NCBI RefSeq assembly: GCF_024169315.1
Contig: NZ_JALJWR010000001.1
Span: forward strand, 5,196,501 to 5,260,500
Reading direction: 5' to 3'
Length of the DNA stretch: 64,000 nucleotides
Source: Pseudomonas migulae
GTDB lineage: Bacteria > Pseudomonadota > Gammaproteobacteria > Pseudomonadales > Pseudomonadaceae
Numbering within the stretch: position 1 is the first letter of the stretch; every line of letters begins with the position of its first letter. Under the pieces are notes generated by a model. The model ran no database searches. It had not been told where the DNA came from and worked only from the letters and a program-made list of their open reading frames with translations. This document shows, in pieces, positions 16,983 to 25,682 of this stretch. A program made the translations under genes and the position numbers.

Positions 16983-17765
16983 TCAGGCCGATACGCGCGG
17001 GATGGTGTCATCGCTGCGCAAGGTGAAGATCTCGTAACCGGTCTCGGTCACCACCAGTGTGTGCTCCCACTGCGCCGACAACTTGCGATCCTTGGTGATC
17101 GCGGTCCAGCCGTCGCCCAGCACTTTGGTGTCGGCCTTGCCCTGGTTGATCATCGGTTCGATGGTGAAGGTCATGCCGGCTTTCAGTTCCATGCCGGTGC
17201 CGGCACGGCCGTAGTGCAGGATCTGCGGCTCTTCGTGGAACACCTTGCCGATGCCGTGGCCGCAGAACTCGCGAACCACCGAGAAACCATTCTTTTCGGC
17301 GTGCTTCTGAATCACTTCACCGATGTCGCCCAGACGGCAGCCGGGTTTGACGATTTCGATGGCCTTGTACATGCATTCCTGGGTCACTTGCGACAGGCGC
17401 TCGGCCCAGACCGGCACGGTGCCGACGTGGAACATGCGGCTGGTGTCGCCGTGGTAGCCATCCTTGATCACGGTGACGTCGATGTTCAGCGTGTCACCGT
17501 CCTTCAATGGCTTCTCGTTCGGAATGCCGTGGCAGACCACGTGGTTGATCGAGGTGCAGATCGACTTCGGGTAGCCCTTGTAGTTGAGCGGGGCAGGAAT
17601 GGCCTGCTGCACGTTGACGATGTAGTCGTGGCAGATGCGGTCCAGTTCTTCAGTGGTGATGCCTGGCTTGACGTGTTCAGCAATCATTTCCAGCACATCG
17701 GCGGCCAGTTTGCCGGCGACACGCATTTTTGCGATGTCCTCCGGGGTTTTGAGGGTGACGGTCAT
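16983..17765 (-). CDS. map: Methionine aminopeptidase, type I
   Basis: A 260-residue enzyme that removes the initiator methionine from nascent proteins. The five metal ligands are visible in order: two Asp (LNIDVTVIKDGYHGDTS), His (CGHGIGKVFHEEP), Glu (TIEPMI) and Glu (WEHTLVVTE). It is divergent from rpsB, the arrangement conserved across gammaproteobacteria, with 372 bp between them. Confidence 0.97.
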   Translation of the reverse strand: MTVTLKTPEDIAKMRVAGKLAADVLEMIAEHVKPGITTEELDRICHDYIVNVQQAIPAPLNYKGYPKSICTSINHVVCHGIPNEKPLKDGDTLNIDVTVIKDGYHGDTSRMFHVGTVPVWAERLSQVTQECMYKAIEIVKPGCRLGDIGEVIQKHAEKNGFSVVREFCGHGIGKVFHEEPQILHYGRAGTGMELKAGMTFTIEPMINQGKADTKVLGDGWTAITKDRKLSAQWEHTLVVTETGYEIFTLRSDDTIPRVSA

Positions 17766-18000
17766 ACAGGCTCTCTCTGCGCTCGATGGCGCTTGCTAAC
17801 ACGGAATGGGCAATGTGCGATTGGTCGCGCCGCCCTGAAAAACGCGATTCTAACAGACGATCAGCGCAAATCTGAGCCTCTGTGCATCGCTTCTCTCTAT
17901 AGATAGGCGCATTCTTGAGGGATTCCAAGGGCGCGGATAAAGGCGCGCGTCAGGAATTGAGAATCCGGGTTCCGTTTTTGCGAGCCTTGTGATATAAAAT
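17766..18000. promoter_or_regulatory. Divergent map/rpsB promoter region
   Basis: Toward rpsB there is a -10-like TATAAAAT at 17993-18000. A TTCCGT at 17970-17975 with 17-bp spacing is a weak -35 candidate. No other structure stands out in the stretch. Confidence 0.45.
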
Positions 18001-18137
18001 GCGCCGCTTTCCGGGGATACCCCGAAAGGCTTAAATCCACACACGTGTCGACACGATGACCTGGGTGCCTTCAGCTGATGCTGCTGGTTGGTCATTGGGA
18101 TACGTGGAGGCCAAACCCGACTTATTAAGGAACTATC
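18001..18137 (+). promoter_or_regulatory. rpsB leader, candidate S2 autoregulatory RNA
   Basis: This untranslated leader of about 135 nt precedes rpsB. It contains small hairpins (CCGGGGATACCCCG-like at 18013-18026) and a ribosome site AAGGA near 18129. Gammaproteobacterial rpsB leaders bind S2 for feedback control. The length and position fit, but I cannot verify the consensus fold by eye. Confidence 0.4.
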
Positions 18138-18875
18138 ATGTCCCAAGTCAACATGCGCGATATGCTGAAGGCCGGTGTGCACTTCGGTCACCAGACCCGT
18201 TACTGGAACCCGAAAATGGGTAAGTACATTTTCGGCGCGCGTAACAAGATCCACATCATCAACCTTGAAAAAACCCTGCCAATGTTCAACGAAGCTCTGA
18301 CTTTCGTAGAGCGTCTGGCCCAGGGCAAAAACAAGATTCTGTTCGTCGGCACCAAGCGTTCCGCTGGCAAGATCGTTGCTGAAGAAGCAGCACGTTGCGG
18401 TTCGCCGTACGTCGATCACCGCTGGTTGGGCGGCATGCTGACCAACTTCAAAACCATCCGTGCTTCCATCAAGCGTCTGCGTGACCTTGAAGTACAAGCC
18501 GAAGACGGTACTTTCGCCAAGCTGACCAAGAAAGAAGCGCTGATGCGCACTCGCGATCTTGAGAAGCTCGATCGTTCCCTGGGTGGTATCAAGGACATGG
18601 GCGGTCTGCCAGACGCTCTGTTCGTTATCGACGTTGATCACGAGCGCATCGCGATCACCGAAGCCAACAAGCTGGGCATCCCGGTTATCGGCGTAGTCGA
18701 TACCAACAGCAGCCCGGAAGGCGTTGACTACATCATCCCAGGCAACGATGACGCAATCCGCGCTATCCAGTTGTACATGGGTTCGATGGCTGACGCAGTC
18801 ATCCGCGGTCGCAACCACGTTGCTGGCGGCACCGAGCAGTTCGTTGAAGAAGCTCCGGTAGCAGCAGCTGAGTAA
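18138..18875 (+). CDS. rpsB: Small-subunit ribosomal protein S2
   Basis: A 245-residue S2, opening [20 protein letters not shown] with the signature [15 protein letters not shown] and [12 protein letters not shown]2 joins late in 30S assembly and binds near the 5' end of 16S rRNA's anti-Shine-Dalgarno region, with S1. The codon use is strongly biased, as expected for a highly expressed gene. It is followed by a strong terminator and then tsf, the classical rpsB-tsf pairing. Confidence 0.99.
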   Translation: MSQVNMRDMLKAGVHFGHQTRYWNPKMGKYIFGARNKIHIINLEKTLPMFNEALTFVERLAQGKNKILFVGTKRSAGKIVAEEAARCGSPYVDHRWLGGMLTNFKTIRASIKRLRDLEVQAEDGTFAKLTKKEALMRTRDLEKLDRSLGGIKDMGGLPDALFVIDVDHERIAITEANKLGIPVIGVVDTNSSPEGVDYIIPGNDDAIRAIQLYMGSMADAVIRGRNHVAGGTEQFVEEAPVAAAE

Positions 18876-18903
18876 TTGACGCCTCGGCGTTGACTCAGTA
18901 AGC

Positions 18904-18930
18904 AAAAAGGGGGCTTGGCCCCCTTTTTGC
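18904..18930 (+). terminator. rpsB terminator
   Basis: AAAAAGGGGG-CTTGG-CCCCCTTTTTG: a strong stem followed by T5, 29 bp after the rpsB stop. Partial read-through would let tsf share transcription with rpsB. Confidence 0.9.
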
Positions 18931-19067
18931 CACCTCGAAAACCATTTGTCCGGTGGCGCATTTACAGCATTTGTAACCTGCAGCTGCTAACAAGGGTGGT
19001 TCGGGAAGAATTGAACGCCCGTTTGATCGGGTGGAATGGTTGAAAACCTATCCAAGAGGATTTTGAA

Positions 19068-19931
19068 ATGGCAGAGATTACTGCAGCGTTGGTTAAAGAA
19101 CTGCGTGAGCGTACTGGCGAAGGCATGATGGATTGCAAAAAGGCCTTGACCAAGGCCGGCGGCGACATCGAAAAAGCCATTGATGACATGCGTGCTTCCG
19201 GCGCCATCAAGGCTGCCAAGAAAGCAGGCAACGTAGCTGCTGAAGGCGCTATCGCTCTGAAAGAAGACGGTAAAACCGCCGTTCTGCTGGAAGTGAACTC
19301 GCAGACCGACTTCCTGGCTCTGCAGGACGACTTCAAGGCATTTGTCGCTTCCAGCGTTGAAAAAGCGTTCGCTGACAAACTGACTGACGTTGCTCCGCTG
19401 ATCGAAGCTCAAGAAGCCGATCGCCTGATCCTGGTCGGCAAGGTTGGCGAAAACGTCAACATCCGTCGCCTGGTTCGCGTTGAAGGTGATGTTGTTGGTG
19501 GCTACCTGCACGGCAACAAGATCGGTGTTGCAGTTGTTCTGAAGGGCGGCAGCGTTGAGCTGGCCAAAGACATCGCCATGCACGTAGCGGCGAGCAACCC
19601 TGAATTCCTGCTGCCATCGGAAGTTTCTGCTGAAGCTATCGAACGCGAAAAAGCCGTGTTCCTGCAGCTGAACGAAGAAAAAATCAAAGGCAAGCCAGAA
19701 AACATTGTTGAAAACATGGTCAAAGGCCGTATCAGCAAGTTCCTGGCCGAAGCGAGCCTGGTTGAGCAGGCGTTCGTCAAGAACCCTGAAATCAAGGTTG
19801 GCGAACTGGCCAAGAAAGCCGGTGCTGAAATCGTTTCCTTCACCTACTTCAAAGTAGGCGAAGGCATCGAGAAGCCGGTCGACAACTTCGCTGAAGAAGT
19901 TGCTGCCCAGCTGGCTGCCGCCAAGCAATAA
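19068..19931 (+). CDS. tsf: Elongation factor Ts
   Basis: A 287-residue EF-Ts, the GDP/GTP exchange factor for EF-Tu. The N-terminal UBA-like part (MAEITAALVKELRERTGEGMM) and the EF-Tu contact motif TDFLALQDDF, the usual TDFVA-like stretch, are visible. It ends AAQLAAAKQ. A GAGGA ribosome site lies before the ATG, and a terminator follows. Confidence 0.99.
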   Translation: MAEITAALVKELRERTGEGMMDCKKALTKAGGDIEKAIDDMRASGAIKAAKKAGNVAAEGAIALKEDGKTAVLLEVNSQTDFLALQDDFKAFVASSVEKAFADKLTDVAPLIEAQEADRLILVGKVGENVNIRRLVRVEGDVVGGYLHGNKIGVAVVLKGGSVELAKDIAMHVAASNPEFLLPSEVSAEAIEREKAVFLQLNEEKIKGKPENIVENMVKGRISKFLAEASLVEQAFVKNPEIKVGELAKKAGAEIVSFTYFKVGEGIEKPVDNFAEEVAAQLAAAKQ

Positions 19932-19954
19932 GACGGTTTTTTAACTGTCGCCCT

Positions 19955-19989
19955 GAAGAGGCTGCCCGCTTACGCGCGCAGCCTCTTTT
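19955..19989 (+). terminator. tsf terminator
   Basis: GAAGAGGCTGC, a 12-base loop, then GCAGCCTCTTTTC, 24 bp after the tsf stop. The stem plus T4 make a standard intrinsic terminator and separate rpsB-tsf from pyrH-frr. Confidence 0.88.
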
Positions 19990-20141
19990 CAGATGGGGTA
20001 CCAATTTTTTATTGGTTTCCCTTCGGAACTGGCTTACAAAGCCATGTTCCGATGGCGCTGAAGCAGTGCCAAGCTAGAGTGAACGCCAGCTGTAAACAGC
20101 TCGCAAAGAATTTTTAAAATACGCCGCAGGAGAGATTCGCA

Positions 20142-20885
20142 ATGGCTCAGCAGGGCAGTGGTTATCAGGCTCGCTATAAACGCATTCTACTCAAGCTTAG
20201 CGGCGAGGCCCTGATGGGCTCGGAAGAGTTCGGGATCGATCCGAAAGTTCTGGATCGCATGGCGCTGGAAGTCGGCCAACTGGTCGGCATCGGTGTTCAG
20301 GTCGGTCTGGTGATCGGCGGCGGCAACCTGTTCCGTGGTGCAGCGCTGAGCGCAGCCGGCATGGATCGGGTCACGGGCGACCACATGGGCATGCTGGCCA
20401 CTGTGATGAACGCCCTGGCCATGCGAGACGCACTGGAACGTGCCAATATCTCGGCCATCGTGATGTCGGCCATCTCCATGGTTGGCGTGACTGATCACTA
20501 TGATCGCCGCAAAGCCATGCGCCACCTGAACGCCAAGGAAGTCGTGATTTTCGCGGCCGGTACCGGCAATCCGTTCTTCACCACGGATTCGGCAGCCTGC
20601 TTGCGTGCGATCGAAATCGACGCCGACGTCGTGCTGAAAGCGACCAAGGTCGATGGTGTCTACACCGCAGATCCATTCAAGGACCCGCATGCCGAGAAGT
20701 TCGATCATCTGACCTACGATGAAGTACTGGATCGCAAGCTGGGCGTGATGGATCTGACGGCCATTTGCCTGTGCCGCGACCACAAGATGCCGTTGCGCGT
20801 ATTTAACATGAACAAGCCCGGCGCCCTGCTGAACATCGTGCATGGCGGCGCTGAAGGGACCCTGATCGAGGAAGGCCAACAATGA
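20142..20885 (+). CDS. pyrH: UMP kinase
   Basis: A 247-residue amino-acid-kinase-fold hexameric UMP kinase that makes UDP for nucleotides and sugar precursors. It shows [24 protein letters not shown] and [13 protein letters not shown], all diagnostic. A CAGGAGAG ribosome site lies 9 bases before the ATG. Its stop overlaps the frr start by 4 bases (ATGA), so UMP kinase and ribosome recycling factor are co-translated, as in most bacteria. Confidence 0.98.
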   Translation: MAQQGSGYQARYKRILLKLSGEALMGSEEFGIDPKVLDRMALEVGQLVGIGVQVGLVIGGGNLFRGAALSAAGMDRVTGDHMGMLATVMNALAMRDALERANISAIVMSAISMVGVTDHYDRRKAMRHLNAKEVVIFAAGTGNPFFTTDSAACLRAIEIDADVVLKATKVDGVYTADPFKDPHAEKFDHLTYDEVLDRKLGVMDLTAICLCRDHKMPLRVFNMNKPGALLNIVHGGAEGTLIEEGQQ

Positions 20886-21439
20886 TCAACGAAATCAAGA
20901 AAGACGCTCAAGAGCGCATGAAGAAATCCGTCGAATCGCTGGCGCACAACTTCGGCCGTATCCGTACTGGCCAGGCGCACCCGAGCATTCTGGAAGGCGT
21001 GATGGTGCCGTACTACGGTTCCGACACTCCGATCAAGCAAGTGGCGAACATCACCGTCAAGGACGCTCGTACCCTGCAAGTCGTCGCCTTTGAGCGCAAC
21101 ATGCTCGGTGCTGTCGACAAAGCCATCGGTAGCGCGGGTCTGAACCTCAACCCGACCAACCTTGGTGAGTTGCTGCTGATCTCCATGCCGGCCCTGACCG
21201 AAGAAACCCGCAAGGGCTTCACCAAGCAGGCTCGTGATGTCGCGGAAGATGCCCGTGTTGCCGTGCGCAACATCCGTCGTGACGCGAACAGCCAGCTCAA
21301 GGATCTGGTCAAGGAAAAGGAAATCAGCGAAGACGAAGAGCGTCGCGCTACTGGCGAGATCGATGATCTGACCAAAAAGTACGTGGCTGAAATCGACGCG
21401 AATCTGGCGCAGAAAGAAAAAGACCTGATGGCCGTATAA
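20882..21439 (+). CDS. frr: Ribosome recycling factor
   Basis: A 185-residue protein opening [20 protein letters not shown] with the conserved [10 protein letters not shown] and VKDARTL segments. With EF-G it splits the post-termination ribosome. Predicted long helices at both ends match the three-helix bundle plus hinge. It overlaps pyrH by 4 bases; uppS follows 13 bp later. Confidence 0.99.
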   Translation: MINEIKKDAQERMKKSVESLAHNFGRIRTGQAHPSILEGVMVPYYGSDTPIKQVANITVKDARTLQVVAFERNMLGAVDKAIGSAGLNLNPTNLGELLLISMPALTEETRKGFTKQARDVAEDARVAVRNIRRDANSQLKDLVKEKEISEDEERRATGEIDDLTKKYVAEIDANLAQKEKDLMAV

Positions 21440-21452
21440 GGGTCGCGTTTTC

Positions 21453-22208
21453 ATGGAAAAGACCAAGCAGATTGCGCCGTCCGCGGTGCCGCGCCATGTC
21501 GCGATCATCATGGATGGCAACAATCGCTGGGCGAAAAAACGCTTTATGCCGGGTGTCGCCGGGCATAAAGCGGGTGTGGATGCGGTTCGTGCAGTGATCG
21601 AGGTGTGTGCCGAGGCCAAGGTCGAGGTACTGACCTTGTTCGCCTTCTCCAGCGAGAACTGGCAGCGCCCGGCCGATGAGGTCAGTGCCTTGATGGACCT
21701 GTTCTTCAAGGCATTGCGTCGCGAGGCCAAGCGCCTCAACGAAAACAACATCAGTCTGCGCATCATTGGCGACCGTTCGCGCTTTCATCCAGAGCTTCAG
21801 GCCGCCATGCGCGAGGCTGAAGCCATGACGGCGGGCGCCAATCGCTTCGTCCTGCAGATCGCCGCCAACTACGGCGGTCAGTGGGACATCGCGCAAGCCG
21901 CGCAGCGTCTGGCTCGGGAAGTTCAGGCCGGTCATCTGCGTCCGGAAGACATTACCCCGGAACTGTTGCAAACCTGCCTGGCCACCGGTGACCTGCCGTT
22001 GCCGGACCTGTGCATCCGCACCGGTGGCGAACACCGCATCAGTAACTTCCTGTTGTGGCAACTGGCCTACGCCGAGTTGTACTTCTCCGACCTGTTCTGG
22101 CCGGACTTCAAACACGACGCCATGCGCACTGCGCTGGCCGATTTCGCTTCTCGTCAGCGTCGCTTCGGTAAAACGAGCGAGCAGGTCGAGGCTGGAGCCC
22201 GGGTTTAA
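21453..22208 (+). CDS. uppS: Undecaprenyl diphosphate synthase
   Basis: A 251-residue cis-prenyltransferase that extends farnesyl diphosphate with eight isoprene units to C55-PP, the lipid carrier for peptidoglycan and O-antigen. The catalytic Asp is D21 in IIMDGNNRWAK. SSENWQRP and the RTGGEHRISNFLLWQ motif are also present. The stop overlaps the cdsA start by one base (TAATG). Confidence 0.98.
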   Translation: MEKTKQIAPSAVPRHVAIIMDGNNRWAKKRFMPGVAGHKAGVDAVRAVIEVCAEAKVEVLTLFAFSSENWQRPADEVSALMDLFFKALRREAKRLNENNISLRIIGDRSRFHPELQAAMREAEAMTAGANRFVLQIAANYGGQWDIAQAAQRLAREVQAGHLRPEDITPELLQTCLATGDLPLPDLCIRTGGEHRISNFLLWQLAYAELYFSDLFWPDFKHDAMRTALADFASRQRRFGKTSEQVEAGARV

Positions 22209-23014
22209 TGCTTAAACAACGAATCATCACCGCGCTGATACTGCTGCCGATTGCCTTGTGCGGGTTTTTCCTGCTCGAAGGTTCCGGCTTTGCGCTGTTC
22301 ATCGGGTTTGTCGTAACCCTCGGTGCCTGGGAATGGGCGCGCCTGGCGGGTTTCGCCGCTCAACCGATTCGCGTCGCCTACGCAGCGGTCGTCGCGTTGA
22401 TGTTGTTTGTCATGTACATCCTGCCGGGTCTCTCGCCTTGGGTGTTAGGCGCCTCGGTGCTTTGGTGGGGCGTGGCGACGTATCTGGTTCTGACTTATCC
22501 GCGCTCCAGCGAGCTTTGGTCCAGTGCTGCTTGCAAGCTGGTGATCGGGCTGCTGATCCTGTTGCCGGCCTGGCAAGGCCTGGTGCAGATCAAGCAGGAG
22601 CCGTTGGGCAACTGGTTGATCATGGCGGTGATGGTGCTGGTCTGGGGTGCCGATATCGGCGCCTACTTTTCCGGTCGGGCTTTCGGCAAGCGCAAACTGG
22701 CGCCGCTGGTCAGTCCCGGCAAGAGCTGGGAAGGCGTGTATGGCGGCCTGGCGCTGAGCCTGGTCATCACCGTGATTGTCGGCCTGGTTCGCGACTGGAC
22801 GGTTGCCCAGCTTTTCAAAGGCTTGATCGGTGCGGCAATTATCGTGTTCGTCTCGGTGGTGGGTGACCTCACCGAAAGCATGTTCAAGCGCCAGTCGGGG
22901 ATCAAGGACAGCAGTAATCTGCTGCCCGGTCACGGTGGTGTGCTGGATCGCATCGACAGTCTGACGGCTGCGATCCCTGTATTCGCTGTGCTGTTGTGGA
23001 TGGCGGCACCGTGA
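22208..23014 (+). CDS. cdsA: Phosphatidate cytidylyltransferase
   Basis: A 268-residue multi-pass inner-membrane enzyme that makes CDP-diacylglycerol from phosphatidate and CTP. The C-terminal signature [20 protein letters not shown] is plain, and seven or eight hydrophobic segments precede and follow it. It is coupled to uppS at its start and to dxr at its end (GTGA overlap at 23011). Confidence 0.97.
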   Translation: MLKQRIITALILLPIALCGFFLLEGSGFALFIGFVVTLGAWEWARLAGFAAQPIRVAYAAVVALMLFVMYILPGLSPWVLGASVLWWGVATYLVLTYPRSSELWSSAACKLVIGLLILLPAWQGLVQIKQEPLGNWLIMAVMVLVWGADIGAYFSGRAFGKRKLAPLVSPGKSWEGVYGGLALSLVITVIVGLVRDWTVAQLFKGLIGAAIIVFVSVVGDLTESMFKRQSGIKDSSNLLPGHGGVLDRIDSLTAAIPVFAVLLWMAAP

Positions 23015-24201
23015 GCCGCCCACAGCAGATTACCGTTCTGGGTGCGACCGGTTCGATCGGTCTGAGCACACTCGACGTCATTGCCCGTCATCCCGAGCGT
23101 TATCAGGTTTTTGCCTTGAGCGGCTTCACGCGTCTGAGCGAGTTGCACGCGCTTTGCGTCCGGCATGTGCCACGGTTCGCCGTCGTGCCAGAGCAGAACG
23201 CCGCCCGGGTCTTGCAGGACGATTTGCGTGCAGCCGGTCTGTCGACTCGCGTGCTGGTGGGGGAGGAGGGCCTGTGTCAGGTCGCGTCCGACCCTGACGT
23301 CGATACGGTCATGGCGGCTATCGTCGGTGCGGCGGGCTTGCGTCCGACCCTGGCGGCCGTTGAAGCCGGGAAGAAAATTCTCCTGGCCAATAAAGAAGCG
23401 CTGGTGATGTCCGGCGCGCTGTTCATGCAGGCCGTACGCCAAAGCGGTTCGGTGCTGCTGCCGATCGACAGCGAGCACAACGCGATTTTCCAGTGCATGC
23501 CACAGGATTTTTCCCGTGGGCTCGGGGCGGTGGGGGTTCGTCGGATCTTGCTGACAGCCTCTGGCGGTCCGTTCCGACAGACGCCTTTGGCTGAGCTGGC
23601 CGATGTTTCGCCTGAGCAGGCCTGTGCGCACCCGACCTGGTCCATGGGGCGCAAGATTTCCGTGGATTCGGCGAGCATGATGAACAAGGGGCTCGAGCTG
23701 ATCGAGGCCTGCTGGCTGTTCGACGCCAAGCCGTCCCAGGTGGAAGTGGTGATTCACCCGCAGAGTGTGATTCATTCGCTGGTCGACTACGTCGACGGGT
23801 CGGTATTGGCTCAGCTGGGCAATCCCGACATGCGCACACCGATCGCCAACGCCCTGGCCTGGCCGGAGCGTATCGATTCGGGGGTCGCCCCCCTGGATCT
23901 GTTCGCCATCGCACGCCTGGACTTCCAGGCGCCCGATGAAGAGCGTTTTCCTTGTCTGCGACTGGCGCGTCAGGCTGCCGAGGCGAGCAATAGCGCGCCC
24001 GCCATGCTCAATGCGGCGAATGAAGTGGCCGTCGCGGCCTTTCTCGACGGGCGGGTTCGCTATCTGGAAATCGCGAGTATCATCGAAGAGGTCTTGAATC
24101 TCGAGCCTGTGGTTGCGGTGAATGATCTCGAGGCGGTGTTCACGGCTGACGCGAAAGCGCGAGTCCTGGTCGAACAATGGTTGAGTCGTCACGGGCGGTA
24201 A
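23011..24201 (+). CDS. dxr: 1-deoxy-D-xylulose 5-phosphate reductoisomerase
   Basis: A 396-residue NADPH-dependent enzyme, second step of the MEP isoprenoid pathway, making MEP. It shows the cofactor motif VLGATGSIG, the metal and substrate residues in DSEHNAIFQ, and [15 protein letters not shown] prefer the GTG at 23011 (MSRPQQITV) because it overlaps the cdsA stop and matches pseudomonad relatives; an ATG 15 bases upstream is the alternative. ispD and ispF of the same pathway are also in this window. Confidence 0.96.
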   Translation: MSRPQQITVLGATGSIGLSTLDVIARHPERYQVFALSGFTRLSELHALCVRHVPRFAVVPEQNAARVLQDDLRAAGLSTRVLVGEEGLCQVASDPDVDTVMAAIVGAAGLRPTLAAVEAGKKILLANKEALVMSGALFMQAVRQSGSVLLPIDSEHNAIFQCMPQDFSRGLGAVGVRRILLTASGGPFRQTPLAELADVSPEQACAHPTWSMGRKISVDSASMMNKGLELIEACWLFDAKPSQVEVVIHPQSVIHSLVDYVDGSVLAQLGNPDMRTPIANALAWPERIDSGVAPLDLFAIARLDFQAPDEERFPCLRLARQAAEASNSAPAMLNAANEVAVAAFLDGRVRYLEIASIIEEVLNLEPVVAVNDLEAVFTADAKARVLVEQWLSRHGR

Positions 24202-24254
24202 GTGCTGCAACACGTTGGCCCATGCAGCACTGGATAGGATTGCGGAGAAAGTAG

Positions 24255-25607
24255 ATGAGCGCGCTCTATATGATTGTCGGCACCCTGGTAGCCCTGGGCG
24301 TGCTGGTCACCTTCCACGAATTCGGCCATTTCTGGGTCGCGCGTCGCTGTGGGGTCAAAGTGCTGCGCTTCTCCGTGGGCTTCGGCATGCCATTGCTGCG
24401 CTGGCACGACAAGAAAGGCACTGAGTTCGTTGTCGCCGCGATCCCGCTGGGCGGCTACGTGAAGATGCTCGACGAGCGCGAAGGCGAAGTGCCGGCCGAT
24501 CAGCTCGATCAGTCCTTCAATCGCAAATCCGTCCGTCAGCGCATCGCAATTGTGTCGGCGGGACCGATTGCCAACTTTTTATTGGCGATGATTTTCTTCT
24601 GGGTGCTCGCCATGCTCGGCAGCGAGCAGGTTCGGCCTGTCATCGGTGCCGTTGAGTCCGGCAGTATGGCCGCCAAGGCCGGTTTGAGCCCTGGTCAGGA
24701 AATTGTCGCCATCGATGGTGAGCCGACGTCGGGCTGGGGTGCAGTGAATCTGCAGCTGGTTCGTCGCCTTGGCGAGAGCGGTTCGCTTCAGGTGCAGGTC
24801 CGCGAGCAGGGTTCCACGGCGGATTCGCCTCGTGAGCTGGTCCTCGATAAATGGCTCAAGGGCGCCGACGAGCCGGATCCGATTCGTTCGCTGGGTATTC
24901 GCCCTTGGCGTCCGGCACTGCCGCCGATTCTGGCCGAGCTCGACCCGAAAGGTCCGGCGCAGGCGGCTGGCCTGAAAACCGGTGACCGGTTGCTGGCACT
25001 TGATGGCAAGGCGCTGGATGACTGGCAGCAAGTGGTCGACACCGTCCGTACGCAACCGGATACCAAAATCATGCTGCGCGTCGAGCGTGATGGTGCTCAA
25101 ATCGACATCCCTGTGACGCTGGCCGCTCGTGGCGAGAAGAAGGCACCCAGCGGTTATCTGGGGGCTGGGGTGAAAGCGATCGACTGGCCACCGGAGATGA
25201 TTCGCGAGGTCAGCTACGGTCCTTTGGCCGCGATTGGCGAGGGGGCTCGACGCACCTGGACCATGAGCATACTGACCCTCGATTCACTCAAGAAAATGTT
25301 GTTCGGCGAGCTCTCGGTAAAAAACTTGAGTGGACCGATAACCATTGCTAAAGTGGCGGGCGCTTCTGCCCAGTCGGGCGTCGCTGATTTCCTGAATTTC
25401 CTTGCTTATCTGAGTATTAGCCTGGGAGTTCTGAATTTGTTGCCCATTCCTGTACTGGATGGGGGGCATTTGTTGTTTTATCTGATCGAGTGGGCGCGTG
25501 GTCGTCCCTTGTCGGATCGGGTGCAGGGTTGGGGGATACAGATCGGCATCAGTTTGGTGGTCGGGGTGATGTTGCTTGCTCTGGTCAATGATTTGGGTCG
25601 TCTGTAA
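24255..25607 (+). CDS. rseP: Site-2 protease RseP (MucP)
   Basis: A 450-residue intramembrane zinc metalloprotease that cuts anti-sigma factor MucA/RseA after the site-1 cut and so releases sigma-E/AlgU. The zinc site HEFGH (21-25) is in the first membrane helix and the third ligand is in PVLDGGHLLFY near the C-terminus. Two PDZ domains lie between (about 115-190 and 210-290). In Pseudomonas this activity controls alginate and envelope stress. It sits directly before bamA, whose misfolded outer-membrane clients are the stress signal. Confidence 0.96.
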   Translation: MSALYMIVGTLVALGVLVTFHEFGHFWVARRCGVKVLRFSVGFGMPLLRWHDKKGTEFVVAAIPLGGYVKMLDEREGEVPADQLDQSFNRKSVRQRIAIVSAGPIANFLLAMIFFWVLAMLGSEQVRPVIGAVESGSMAAKAGLSPGQEIVAIDGEPTSGWGAVNLQLVRRLGESGSLQVQVREQGSTADSPRELVLDKWLKGADEPDPIRSLGIRPWRPALPPILAELDPKGPAQAAGLKTGDRLLALDGKALDDWQQVVDTVRTQPDTKIMLRVERDGAQIDIPVTLAARGEKKAPSGYLGAGVKAIDWPPEMIREVSYGPLAAIGEGARRTWTMSILTLDSLKKMLFGELSVKNLSGPITIAKVAGASAQSGVADFLNFLAYLSISLGVLNLLPIPVLDGGHLLFYLIEWARGRPLSDRVQGWGIQIGISLVVGVMLLALVNDLGRL

Positions 25608-25682
25608 CACTTCGCTGATATTGCGAATCTGCCGCATTTTGCGGCAGTTTGTTTATTGCCAGTTGGAATAAGAAAGGACTTC

